A stretch of DNA of 5,909 nucleotides from Bacteroidales bacterium (GTDB taxonomy: Bacteria; Bacteroidota; Bacteroidia; Bacteroidales; NBLH01), in the NCBI GenBank assembly GCA_021647685.1, contig JAKIUH010000289.1, positions 1 to 5,909 on the forward strand, read 5' to 3'. The notes under the pieces were generated by a model. It was given only the letters and a program-made list of their open reading frames with translations. It ran no database searches and was not told the DNA's origin. Below are positions 1 through 5,627 of the stretch, one piece after another. Within the stretch, counting starts at the first letter, position 1; each line of letters begins with the position of its first letter. The position numbers and the translations under genes were made by a program.

Positions 1-500
1 AAGGTTTACGCAACGGCGAACAAGTATCAGAACTTGTAAAACAGATACCATCAAACATGCAAATGTTTATTGGGAATGTTGGCGGTTCATTAGGCGAAGT
101 TGCCGGTCTGGCTATTGTTTTAGGCTTGATTTGGTTACTATATAAAAAAGTAATTACTTGGCACATCCCGATATCCATGTTAGGAACAATTTTTATCGTA
201 AGCGGCATTTTCTGGTTAATAAATCCTGAAAAATATATGGACCCGGTCTTTCATATAATTGCCGGTGGTGCATTATTAGGTGCGGTATTTATGGCAACCG
301 ATTATGTTACTTCGCCAATGACCGCAAAAGGACAATTGATTTTTGGTGTCGGTATTGGTTTTCTAACCGTTATGATACGTTTATTTGGTGCTTATCCCGA
401 AGGTGTTTCTTTTGCCATATTAATTATGAATGCCTTTGTACCTATTATTAATTTATATGTTAAACCTAAACGATTTGGGGAGGTAGTTAAAAATGGCTAA
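1..500 (+). CDS. rnfD: RnfD, membrane subunit of the Rnf electron-transport complex (C-terminal half)
   Basis: The gene is cut by the window edge. The first complete codon is at base 3 and 165 residues remain of a family usually about 320-350 long. RnfD is an integral membrane subunit of the Rnf complex, which moves electrons between reduced ferredoxin and NAD+ and couples this to ion pumping; it carries a covalently bound FMN. The fragment begins just before the family motif GNVGGSLGE (fragment residues 24-32), so the SGAT-type flavinylation site expected shortly before it would lie outside the window. Several hydrophobic stretches typical of this polytopic protein follow, ending in a short basic tail (KPKRFGEVVKNG). 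The ATG at 57 is an internal methionine, because the frame is open and homologous upstream of it. The stop codon overlaps the rnfG start by 8 nt, which suggests translational coupling. Identification rests on the motif and on the RnfG, RnfE and RnfA neighbours; the Na+-NQR subunit NqrB is a homologous alternative that the neighbours rule out. Confidence 0.93.
   Translation, partial: GLRNGEQVSELVKQIPSNMQMFIGNVGGSLGEVAGLAIVLGLIWLLYKKVITWHIPISMLGTIFIVSGIFWLINPEKYMDPVFHIIAGGALLGAVFMATDYVTSPMTAKGQLIFGVGIGFLTVMIRLFGAYPEGVSFAILIMNAFVPIINLYVKPKRFGEVVKNG
477..483 (+). promoter_or_regulatory. Shine-Dalgarno site for rnfG
   Basis: The purine run GGGGAGG lies inside the end of rnfD, 9 nt before the ATG at 493. 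It supports that start codon and the coupled translation of rnfD and rnfG. Confidence 0.6.
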
Positions 501-1068
501 AAAATTAGAATCAACTTTTGCGAATATGGTTATTGTACTTACTGCTGTTTCGCTGGTAGCTGCAATATCATTGGCTTCTGTGTACAATCTTACTAAAGAA
601 CCCATAGCTAAGGCTAAATTAAAGAAAAAATTAGATGCCATTGCCAATGTAGCTCCTGCTTTTGATAATGACCCAAATGCAGAAATGTTTAAACTGCCTG
701 CATTTGAGCCGAGTCCCGGTTTGGATTCATTAGAAATTTATCCTGCAAAAAAAGCGGGTAAAATAGTAGGCTATGCCGTAAAAACTTATACAATGAAAGG
801 TTTTAGCGGACTAATAGAACTTATGGTAGGATTTAAACCGGATGGAACAATCAATAATTATAGCGTGCTGGCACATTCTGAGACACCGGGTTTGGGCACA
901 AAAATGGTGAGCTGGTTTAAAAATGAAAAGAAAGCTAAACGTTGTATCAATGGGAAAAATCCGAAAAATACAAATTTAACGGTATCCAAGGATGGCGGTG
1001 ATATAGATGCAATTACTGCTGCAACTATCATCAAGAGCATTTTTAGATGCAGTAAACCGAGCTTATAA
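493..1068 (+). CDS. rnfG: RnfG, covalent-FMN subunit of the Rnf complex (frameshifted near its 3' end)
   Basis: RnfG is anchored by one N-terminal membrane helix (about residues 11-32) and carries an FMN bound through a phosphoester to a threonine; it passes electrons within the Rnf complex. The 191-residue frame shows the FMN-binding domain, with SETPGLGTKM (about residues 129-138), SKDGG (about 165-169) and the flavinylation motif DxxTxxT (Asp172, Thr175, Thr178; Thr178 is the likely FMN acceptor). The usual glycine of the SGAT-type motif is alanine here (TAAT). Directly after Thr178 the frame changes to an unrelated tail, IIKSIFRCSKPSL, where the family expects ISSRAFLDAV or similar. That expected tail is encoded one base over (see 1028-1099), so the gene carries a frameshift close to 1027-1033. 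The intact protein would be about 202 residues. The start at 493 has a good Shine-Dalgarno site and overlaps the rnfD stop. Family assignment is firm; whether the reading frame is truly broken in the organism is unknown. Confidence 0.9.
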   Translation: MAKKLESTFANMVIVLTAVSLVAAISLASVYNLTKEPIAKAKLKKKLDAIANVAPAFDNDPNAEMFKLPAFEPSPGLDSLEIYPAKKAGKIVGYAVKTYTMKGFSGLIELMVGFKPDGTINNYSVLAHSETPGLGTKMVSWFKNEKKAKRCINGKNPKNTNLTVSKDGGDIDAITAATIIKSIFRCSKPSL

Positions 1069-1099
1069 AACTTTAGAACAAGGAGGTAAGTATGAATAA
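1028..1099 (+). pseudogene. rnfG: Out-of-frame C-terminal tail of rnfG
   Basis: In the +1 frame relative to 493 this stretch reads SSRAFLDAVNRAYKTLEQGG and then KYE and a stop (TAA, 1097-1099). This is the conserved end of Bacteroidota RnfG, including the SSRA that normally follows the flavinylated ATI. A two-base loss would explain it: ATC TCA TCA contracting to ATC ATC A, that is, one TC unit lost from a TCTC run. A one-base insertion is also possible. Once restored, rnfG overlaps the rnfE ATG by 8 nt, the same overlap as rnfD/rnfG, which independently supports the reconstruction. Confidence 0.85.
1081..1086 (+). promoter_or_regulatory. Shine-Dalgarno site for rnfE
   Basis: AGGAGG sits 5 nt before the ATG at 1092. 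It is a near-perfect anti-16S match and fixes the rnfE start. In the restored rnfG frame it lies within the rnfG coding sequence, so rnfE would normally be reached by ribosomes finishing rnfG. Confidence 0.7.
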
Positions 1100-1676
1100 T
1101 TGGTCAAATTTTACCAAAGGATTTATAAAAGAAAACCCGGTATTTGTATTATTACTGGGTATGTGCCCTACTTTGGGAACAACTACATCTGCCATAAACG
1201 GATTGGGAATGGGCTTGGCAACAGCATTTGTGTTGGTTATGTCTAATTTAGTAATATCATTAGTTAAAAACCTGATACCCGATAAAGTACGTATTCCCGC
1301 ATTTATTGTAATTATTGCATCAGTTGTAACTGTAGTAGATTTATTACTTGCCGGATTTTTACCCGCTCTGCACGAGCAACTTGGCTTATTTATTCCGCTA
1401 ATTGTCGTAAACTGTATTGTTTTAGGACGTGCAGAAGCTTTTGCATCAAAAAATAGTGTTCTTTCATCTATAATCGATGGATTAGGTATGGGATTAGGTT
1501 TTTCGTTTGCACTATTAATATTGGGCGCAACACGTGAAATTTTAGGTAGTGGAGCTATTTTCGGGTATAAATTTATTGGCGATAACGATGGGATGCTGTT
1601 TTTTGTTTTAGCTCCGGGAGCTTTCTTAGCCTTAGGCTATATTATTGCAATCATCAACAGTTTAAGAAAAGCATAA
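1092..1676 (+). CDS. rnfE: RnfE, membrane subunit of the Rnf complex
   Basis: RnfE is one of two homologous six-helix membrane subunits (with RnfA). In the family they form an inverted pair holding a [2Fe-2S] cluster in the membrane through conserved cysteines. The 194-residue protein has the usual length. The two key cysteines are present: Cys25 in GMCPTLG and Cys108 in VVNCIVLGRAEAFASK. Hydrophobic segments lie at about residues 40-57, 68-88, 98-113, 127-147 and 168-189, plus one around Cys25. The C-terminal half has the GLGMGLGF and LGATREILGSG signatures of RnfE/NqrD. The neighbouring RnfG and RnfA, and the absence of Nqr genes, favour RnfE over NqrD. It starts 24 nt after the premature rnfG stop and is followed by rnfA after 10 nt, consistent with one transcript. 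Confidence 0.95.
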   Translation: MNNWSNFTKGFIKENPVFVLLLGMCPTLGTTTSAINGLGMGLATAFVLVMSNLVISLVKNLIPDKVRIPAFIVIIASVVTVVDLLLAGFLPALHEQLGLFIPLIVVNCIVLGRAEAFASKNSVLSSIIDGLGMGLGFSFALLILGATREILGSGAIFGYKFIGDNDGMLFFVLAPGAFLALGYIIAIINSLRKA

Positions 1677-1686
1677 AACATAAGTT

Positions 1687-2259
1687 ATGGAATATTTTGT
1701 AATAGTTATAAGTGCAATATTTGTAAGCAATATAGTATTAGCACAATTTTTAGGGGTTTGTCCGTTTTTGGGCGTTTCCAATAAAATTTCCACATCGGTA
1801 GGTATGACCGGTGCTGTTATTTTTGTAATGACTTTGGCAACCATTGTAACTTATCTGATTAATGATTTAATATTAGTACCTTTTAACATTACCTACCTTA
1901 AAACGATAAGCTATATATTGGTTATTGCTGCATTAGTACAAATGGTAGAAATAATTTTAAAGCAAGTCAGTCCTTCGCTTTATCAGGCACTGGGAGTATT
2001 CTTACCATTAATTACTACAAACTGTGCAGTTTTGGGTGTAGCTTTATTAGTGATACAAAAAGATTTTAATTTAATGGAATCAACGGTTTATGCAATTGCT
2101 AACGGTATTGGTTTTGGTTTAGCATTGGTAATTTTTGCCGGTTTGCGCGAACATCTGGATATGATGAATGTACCCAAAGGAATGAAAGGTATGCCGGTTG
2201 CACTTGTAACTGCTGCAATTCTTGCAATGGCATTTATGGGGTTTACAGGAATGGTATAA
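1687..2259 (+). CDS. rnfA: RnfA, membrane subunit of the Rnf complex
   Basis: RnfA is the partner of RnfE in the membrane core and helps ligate the [2Fe-2S] cluster that relays electrons across the membrane. The 190-residue protein has the typical length. It shows Cys25 in FLGVCPFLGV and Cys113 in LPLITTNCAVLGVAL, the two conserved cysteine motifs of the family. Hydrophobic segments lie at about residues 5-25, 40-60, 72-92, 102-122, 135-153 and 170-188. GLREHLDMMNVPKGMKG (about residues 152-168) matches the loop before the last helix in RnfA/NqrE proteins. An in-frame TAA at 1681-1683 bounds the start, so ATG 1687 is the first usable start. No strong Shine-Dalgarno site is seen, unlike rnfG and rnfE. 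It is the last gene of the operon, followed by a terminator 53 nt later. NqrE is the close homologue; context makes RnfA the better name. Confidence 0.95.
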   Translation: MEYFVIVISAIFVSNIVLAQFLGVCPFLGVSNKISTSVGMTGAVIFVMTLATIVTYLINDLILVPFNITYLKTISYILVIAALVQMVEIILKQVSPSLYQALGVFLPLITTNCAVLGVALLVIQKDFNLMESTVYAIANGIGFGLALVIFAGLREHLDMMNVPKGMKGMPVALVTAAILAMAFMGFTGMV

Positions 2260-2312
2260 TTGAAATTTGATAATCAGATATTGATATATTTGCTTAATCC
2301 ACAATATGCATC

Positions 2313-2338
2313 GCATGAGAAAAGCTCATGCATTTTTT
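2313..2338 (+). terminator. Intrinsic terminator of the rnf operon
   Basis: A perfect 7-bp stem, GCATGAG (2313-2319) with CTCATGC (2325-2331), has a 5-nt loop (AAAAG) and is followed by A and a run of six T, then C and five more T. It lies 53 nt after the rnfA stop. No comparable T-run follows the stem on the other strand, so it should act on + strand transcripts only. The rest of the 2260-2469 spacer holds no gene that I can see. Confidence 0.85.
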
Positions 2339-2469
2339 CTTTTTCTGAGAAAAGTATCAAACCATGCAGTTGTGTGCCTTAATTCCGCAAACCGGATTCT
2401 ACTACAAAGTTAAAAGGAATACTAAAAGAACTTTCTTTGATTTATCGGTCTGCGAATTTCAGGATAAAT

Positions 2470-3060
2470 TTATAAATTCAAATTATCTTTATACCATTTA
2501 CTTTCTAATTTTTCGTAACGGTAATTTTTAATATAGCCTATGGCTTCTTTTGCAGTGTGTGCAGTATAATACAAACGCTTGTAATCACTACGGGCAAAAT
2601 TATTTTCATAAAAAACTTCAAATTGTTTAAGTAACTGATTATAAAAGCCGTTGATATTCATAATCACAATAGGTTTTTGATGTACTTCCAATTGCTTTAA
2701 AGTCATTACTTCCAAAAGTTCTTCCAAAGTACCAAAACCACCCGGTAGTGCAATAAAAGCATCTGCGTAAGCACTTAATTTTTCTTTGCGTTCACGCATA
2801 TCTTTAGTAATTATTAAATTTTCAGTACTATAACAAGCTAAACCCTTATCATAAATTAATTGAGGAATAATACCAATAGAGCTGCCTCCCAACTCTTTTA
2901 CGCGGCGTGCCATAATACCCATTAAACCAACTTTTGAACCTCCGTTGACCAACTGCATGCCTTCCTTTATAATTAATTCTGCCAATTCCAAGGCATTATC
3001 ATTATAAACCTTGTCAATTACATCGCTCGATGAGCAAAATACACAAATATTATTTATCAT
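2470..3060 (-). CDS. LOG-family protein (Rossman fold nucleotide 5'-monophosphate phosphoribohydrolase-like)
   Basis: This is a 196-residue cytoplasmic protein of the LOG / 'lysine decarboxylase-like' family (TIGR00730 type). The plant and bacterial members studied split nucleoside 5'-monophosphates, notably cytokinin ribotides, into base and ribose 5-phosphate; many old annotations as lysine decarboxylase are wrong. The N-terminus NICVFCSSS (about residues 3-11) is the first Rossmann strand. NGGSKVGLMG is at 39-48, MRERK at 88-92 (arginine implicated in catalysis) and PGGFGTLEE at 106-114 (nucleotide-binding and catalytic glutamate motif). Length is normal for the family. The start is fixed by an in-frame stop (TAA) three codons upstream of the ATG at 3060, preceded by an A-rich leader. 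It lies 171 nt downstream of the cyclophilin lipoprotein gene on the same strand and converges on the rnf operon. The natural substrate in this organism cannot be told from sequence; a general AMP/nucleotide salvage or housekeeping role is an inference. Confidence 0.9.
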   Translation of the reverse strand: MINNICVFCSSSDVIDKVYNDNALELAELIIKEGMQLVNGGSKVGLMGIMARRVKELGGSSIGIIPQLIYDKGLACYSTENLIITKDMRERKEKLSAYADAFIALPGGFGTLEELLEVMTLKQLEVHQKPIVIMNINGFYNQLLKQFEVFYENNFARSDYKRLYYTAHTAKEAIGYIKNYRYEKLESKWYKDNLNL

Positions 3061-3096
3061 ATCTTTTAATTATTTTTCTATATCCTGATATATGCA

Positions 3097-3178
3097 AGTC
3101 ATCAGATGAATTTGCTAATTAACAGCAACTTATTATAATACAGTTTATTTCCTTTATATACTTATTCATCAGATGACT
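3097..3178. repeat. Paired palindromes TCATCAGATGA forming a larger inverted repeat
   Basis: The odd palindrome TCATCAGATGA occurs twice, at 3099-3109 and 3166-3176. With flanks, the copies (3097-3111 and 3164-3178) are inverted relative to each other over 15 nt with only the central base mismatched. They enclose 52 nt, which begins with a small hairpin, TTGCT (3112-3116) with AGCAA (3124-3128). The structure sits in the leader region of the LOG gene (- strand). It may be a double operator for a dimeric regulator, a cruciform or RNA stem, or a remnant of a repeat element; I cannot choose between these. Confidence 0.5.
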
Positions 3179-3231
3179 GTCGATAAATTAACGGATTTAA
3201 GAATTCATACCCCTATGGCTAATTTCTTTTT

Positions 3232-5202
3232 TCAATCGTCAATCAACTCAATATTATAAATTTCATCACCCACTTCAATTTTATGGACTACGTCCATACC
3301 TTCTATAACTTTGCCAAATAGCGTATATCTACCATCTAAATGAGGGGTAGGCGAATGAGTAATAAACCACTGACTCGATTCGGTATCCTTACCTGCCGAA
3401 GCCATACCCAAGGCCCCTGTTCCGTAATACGAATTATAAAACTCCGAACGAATAGAAAAATCAGGGCTCCCCCACCCGTCTCCACGCGGGCAACCATCTT
3501 GAATCACAAAATTAGGAACCACTCTATGAATATGCAATGCCGTGTAAAATCCACTCTTTATCAATTCAATAAAAGTTGCAACAGTTGCCGGATTATCTTC
3601 CACATCTAAACGTATAATAATATCGCCTTTTGAGGTTTTAATACTGACTTTTTGGTCCGGCTCAATATTTTTAACTTCCTTCCAATTAATTTTTTTATAC
3701 TTAATTTTGGGAAATTCAACTTTTCCACTATCCCGGAAATAAACCAAAGTTTTTTGTAATTCCAAATAGGCTTCCAGTTCCTTTGGTAATTGCAATTTAT
3801 TTGCAGCAATTTTTAAAAACTCATAATCATCAATTATTTGTTTAAATCCAAAATCGGGATTGCGTAAAATACCTGAAGCAACAGAAATTAAAGCCACATC
3901 ACCTGATAAAACAGCCTTTTTAAAAACAGGAACAAACTGTTGTCCTGCACTTTTATCTTTCCTGTTCACTAAATCATATACGGTAGCCAAAGCATCCATT
4001 CCCATTGAGCGAATAACCGGAACCTTCGTTGTAAAAATCTCTTTCTCAATAAACTGCCATTGTTTTGCATTACCGCCAAGCGCTTTCAATAACCATGCTT
4101 TTTCATAATTATTACCGGAAGCTTGATATTTTTCAATAATTATTTTACTGATTTTTTGTTTTACTTGTTCACCGGCATAGCGATTTGCAGCCAAAAATAA
4201 ATTAGCGCTGACACGCCAATTATTTATTTGTTTTGCTTTTTGTAAATATAAGTCCACATTGTCAGAAATTCCGGCATCAATAAAGTATTCTGATGCACGA
4301 ATGGCAACATTTACATTTTTATCGTAAAGGGCAGTAAAATAAATATCGCGAACTTTTTCATAATCAAAAGCCGACAAAGAACGTAATGCATTAATACGCA
4401 AACGATAATCTTTTGCAGTTTCAAAAACCGAATACAAAAATATTAAACTACTGTCTGACAAATTTTTATTAGCAGCAAGAACTAAATTAAGTTGCGTTTC
4501 CATTGATTTGGTCTTTTTATAAAGTTCTTTTAAAATTAGAAACTGCTTATCACTTATCGGTTCGGTATTCCTGCTTAGAGCAATAGATGCATAGTATTTA
4601 ACATTTTCAGATACTTTTTTTGAAGACAAGAGTTTAAAGATATCATCAACAAGTTGCTCGTTTGCCATTCCGCGAATACTAAAACGCGACAAAGCCAATG
4701 CTTTTCCTGCTAAAATATCTTCATGCTCAAAACCGGGATGAAAGTTAATAATCTGTTGCATTAATCTTTTATTACCACATTTTCCAATGGCTTCCAAAAA
4801 AGCTTTTTTAACCAAATCATTTTCTTCTTTAAGTAACTGAACATAAAGTATTTTAGCTCCGGAAAGTCCGGCACTTTGACCAATGGCAAAAGCAGCAGCA
4901 ATTCGTACCTTCATATCTTCATCATGGAGCAATTTTGCAAGATCAAGCACAAACAAACTATCTTGAACCGAAGCAAAAGCCATAGCCGCAGCTTCTCGAT
5001 ATTCGGAATTTTCACTGTCAAAATAGCTAAGCAAAGTGTTTTTGTCGCGTCTGTATTGGGCTTTTGCTATTTCCAATATATTTTCATCAGAAAATTTATT
5101 AATTGAATCAGATTTATTGTTTGTAGATTTATTTTCATTAGCTGTTTCACATGAAAATAGAACAATAATCAAAAAAGAAAATAGGAAAATAGAGTTGTTC
5201 AT
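3232..5202 (-). CDS. Lipoprotein with HEAT repeats and C-terminal cyclophilin-type peptidyl-prolyl cis-trans isomerase
   Basis: This 656-residue protein has a type II signal peptide (hydrophobic residues 5-17, lipobox LFSC, lipidated Cys18), then a polar Asn/Ser/Lys-rich linker. It should therefore be membrane-anchored and face the periplasm or the outside. The n-region has no basic residue, which is unusual. HEAT-type helical repeats are clearest at about residues 65-150 (EYREAAAMAFASV, MKVRIAAAFAIGQSA, DLVKKAFLEAIGKCG) and recur more weakly to about 310, with a further helical region to about 490. Residues about 516-656 form a cyclophilin domain. HRVVPNFVIQDG holds Arg560, Phe565 and Gln568, equivalent to CypA Arg55, Phe60 and Gln63; SSQWFIT (609-615) and LDGRYTLFGKV (622-632) follow. 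The positions of CypA Trp121 and His126 are His621 and Tyr626, as in many bacterial forms, which predicts weak cyclosporin binding. The core catalytic residues are kept, so it is probably active in folding exported proteins, with the HEAT part as a binding scaffold (inference). An in-frame TAA five codons before ATG 5202 fixes the start. No clear terminator follows, so read-through to the LOG gene is possible. Confidence 0.9.
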   Translation of the reverse strand: MNNSIFLFSFLIIVLFSCETANENKSTNNKSDSINKFSDENILEIAKAQYRRDKNTLLSYFDSENSEYREAAAMAFASVQDSLFVLDLAKLLHDEDMKVRIAAAFAIGQSAGLSGAKILYVQLLKEENDLVKKAFLEAIGKCGNKRLMQQIINFHPGFEHEDILAGKALALSRFSIRGMANEQLVDDIFKLLSSKKVSENVKYYASIALSRNTEPISDKQFLILKELYKKTKSMETQLNLVLAANKNLSDSSLIFLYSVFETAKDYRLRINALRSLSAFDYEKVRDIYFTALYDKNVNVAIRASEYFIDAGISDNVDLYLQKAKQINNWRVSANLFLAANRYAGEQVKQKISKIIIEKYQASGNNYEKAWLLKALGGNAKQWQFIEKEIFTTKVPVIRSMGMDALATVYDLVNRKDKSAGQQFVPVFKKAVLSGDVALISVASGILRNPDFGFKQIIDDYEFLKIAANKLQLPKELEAYLELQKTLVYFRDSGKVEFPKIKYKKINWKEVKNIEPDQKVSIKTSKGDIIIRLDVEDNPATVATFIELIKSGFYTALHIHRVVPNFVIQDGCPRGDGWGSPDFSIRSEFYNSYYGTGALGMASAGKDTESSQWFITHSPTPHLDGRYTLFGKVIEGMDVVHKIEVGDEIYNIELIDD

Positions 5203-5267
5203 GAGTTTATTTTTTAATTATTTTTAAGGTTTCATGAACCCGAAGGCTCAGCGAAGCTAAAAATCCA

Positions 5268-5402
5268 CGAACATAAAGGTCTGTACTTATTTAATCAACT
5301 TAAATAATCATGCCCCTGTGTTCGCCGGCTGGCGGATGGATGTTTCATATCAATAGGCTTTGGTTATACAGTTTAATATAAAGTACACTTTTATAATGTT
5401 CG
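5268..5402. repeat. Imperfect inverted-repeat element with a GC-rich central hairpin
   Basis: The left arm 5268-5288 starts CGAACAT and ends TGTACTT. The reverse complement of the right arm 5381-5402 also starts CGAACAT and ends TGTACTT, with diverged bases between. Near the middle is a GC-rich hairpin, TTCGCC-GGCT-GGCGGA (5321-5336; 6-bp stem with one T·G pair), which stands out in AT-rich surroundings. The overall symmetry, about 135 bp, resembles a small non-coding interspersed or MITE-like element, but I see no target-site duplication and no second copy in this window. Confidence 0.35.
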
Positions 5403-5417
5403 ATAATGCACGACTTA

Positions 5418-5433
5418 TGTACGCTAACGTACA
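5418..5433. repeat. Perfect 6-bp hairpin TGTACG-CTAA-CGTACA
   Basis: TGTACG (5418-5423) and CGTACA (5428-5433) are perfect inverted repeats around CTAA. No T-run follows on either strand, so it is not an intrinsic terminator. Its place between divergent genes fits an operator for a dimeric regulator, but this is only a possibility. Confidence 0.4.
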
Positions 5434-5535
5434 CATATACGATGCTGTAAAATCATAAACAATTGATATACAAACAGTTTATTTATATGGCATACGCTTT
5501 GGACAATTCTTATCAAATTTTGACAAAATACATTA

Positions 5536-5583
5536 TTTTTTTAAAAAAACAGATTAAAAAATCGTGTAATTTTTTATTTTTTT
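5536..5583. repeat. AT-only palindromes and A/T tracts upstream of the ABC ATPase gene
   Basis: Seven T followed by seven A (5536-5549) form a perfect palindrome. TAAAAAAT (5555-5562) and ATTTTTTA (5569-5576) form an 8-bp inverted repeat around CGTGTA, followed by seven T (5577-5583). They lie 45-92 nt before the ABC start codon. They may bend DNA or lie in the promoter of that gene; the hairpin, having only A-T pairs, would be a weak terminator at best. Confidence 0.3.
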
Positions 5584-5627
5584 GCACTTTTGAGCACAAT
5601 TTGTACGCATTTCTCAAAATAACAACA

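Larger units (their letters stand above)
5203..5627. other. Divergent intergenic region without a gene
   Basis: These 425 nt separate two divergent genes (cyclophilin lipoprotein on -, ABC ATPase on +) and must hold both promoters. I see no coding sequence or tRNA. No exact Bacteroidota promoter (TTTG, about 19 nt, TAnnTTTG) is visible on either strand. The best near-match on the - strand is TTGA, 19 nt, TATGTTCG (about 5269-5299), which is too weak to call. The region is dense in short palindromes, listed separately. Near the lipoprotein start, GGTTTCATGAACC (5228-5240) is another near-palindrome lying in its leader. Confidence 0.6.

Noticed and set aside
1024..1040. Programmed ribosomal frameshift in rnfG
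   Set aside because: The site reads ACT ATC ATC AAG AGC, with no slippery heptamer, no in-frame stop at the shift point and no evident downstream stimulator. The family consensus there (T-I-S-S-R-A) is best explained by two missing bases.
2382..2399. Small inverted repeat TCCG-CAAAC-CGGA as a terminator for the LOG gene
   Set aside because: The stem is only 4 bp unless a bulge is allowed, and no T-run follows it on the - strand.
3130..3145. TATAAT-like sequence (TATTATAATA) as a sigma70 -10 box for the LOG gene
   Set aside because: It is palindromic AT-rich sequence with no suitable -35 partner, and Bacteroidota promoters use a different -7 element (TAnnTTTG), which is not present here.
3206..3217. 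CATA-CCCC-TATG hairpin as a terminator of the cyclophilin gene
   Set aside because: A 4-bp AT-rich stem is too weak, and no T-run follows on the - strand.
3340..5227. Small open frames on the + strand opposite the cyclophilin lipoprotein gene (for example 3340-3609, 3860-4108, 4876-5106)
   Set aside because: They lie antisense to a long gene with clear domain matches, have no recognisable motifs, and look like by-products of its codon usage.
5269..5299. Bacteroidota-type promoter (TTGA, 19 nt, TATGTTCG) on the - strand for the lipoprotein gene
   Set aside because: Both boxes deviate from consensus and it overlaps the inverted-repeat arm; too weak to annotate as a promoter.
5569..5603. TTTG-rich stretch before the ABC gene as a -33/-7 promoter
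   Set aside because: Several TTTG words occur, but none has a TAnnTTTG partner at about 17-23 nt.
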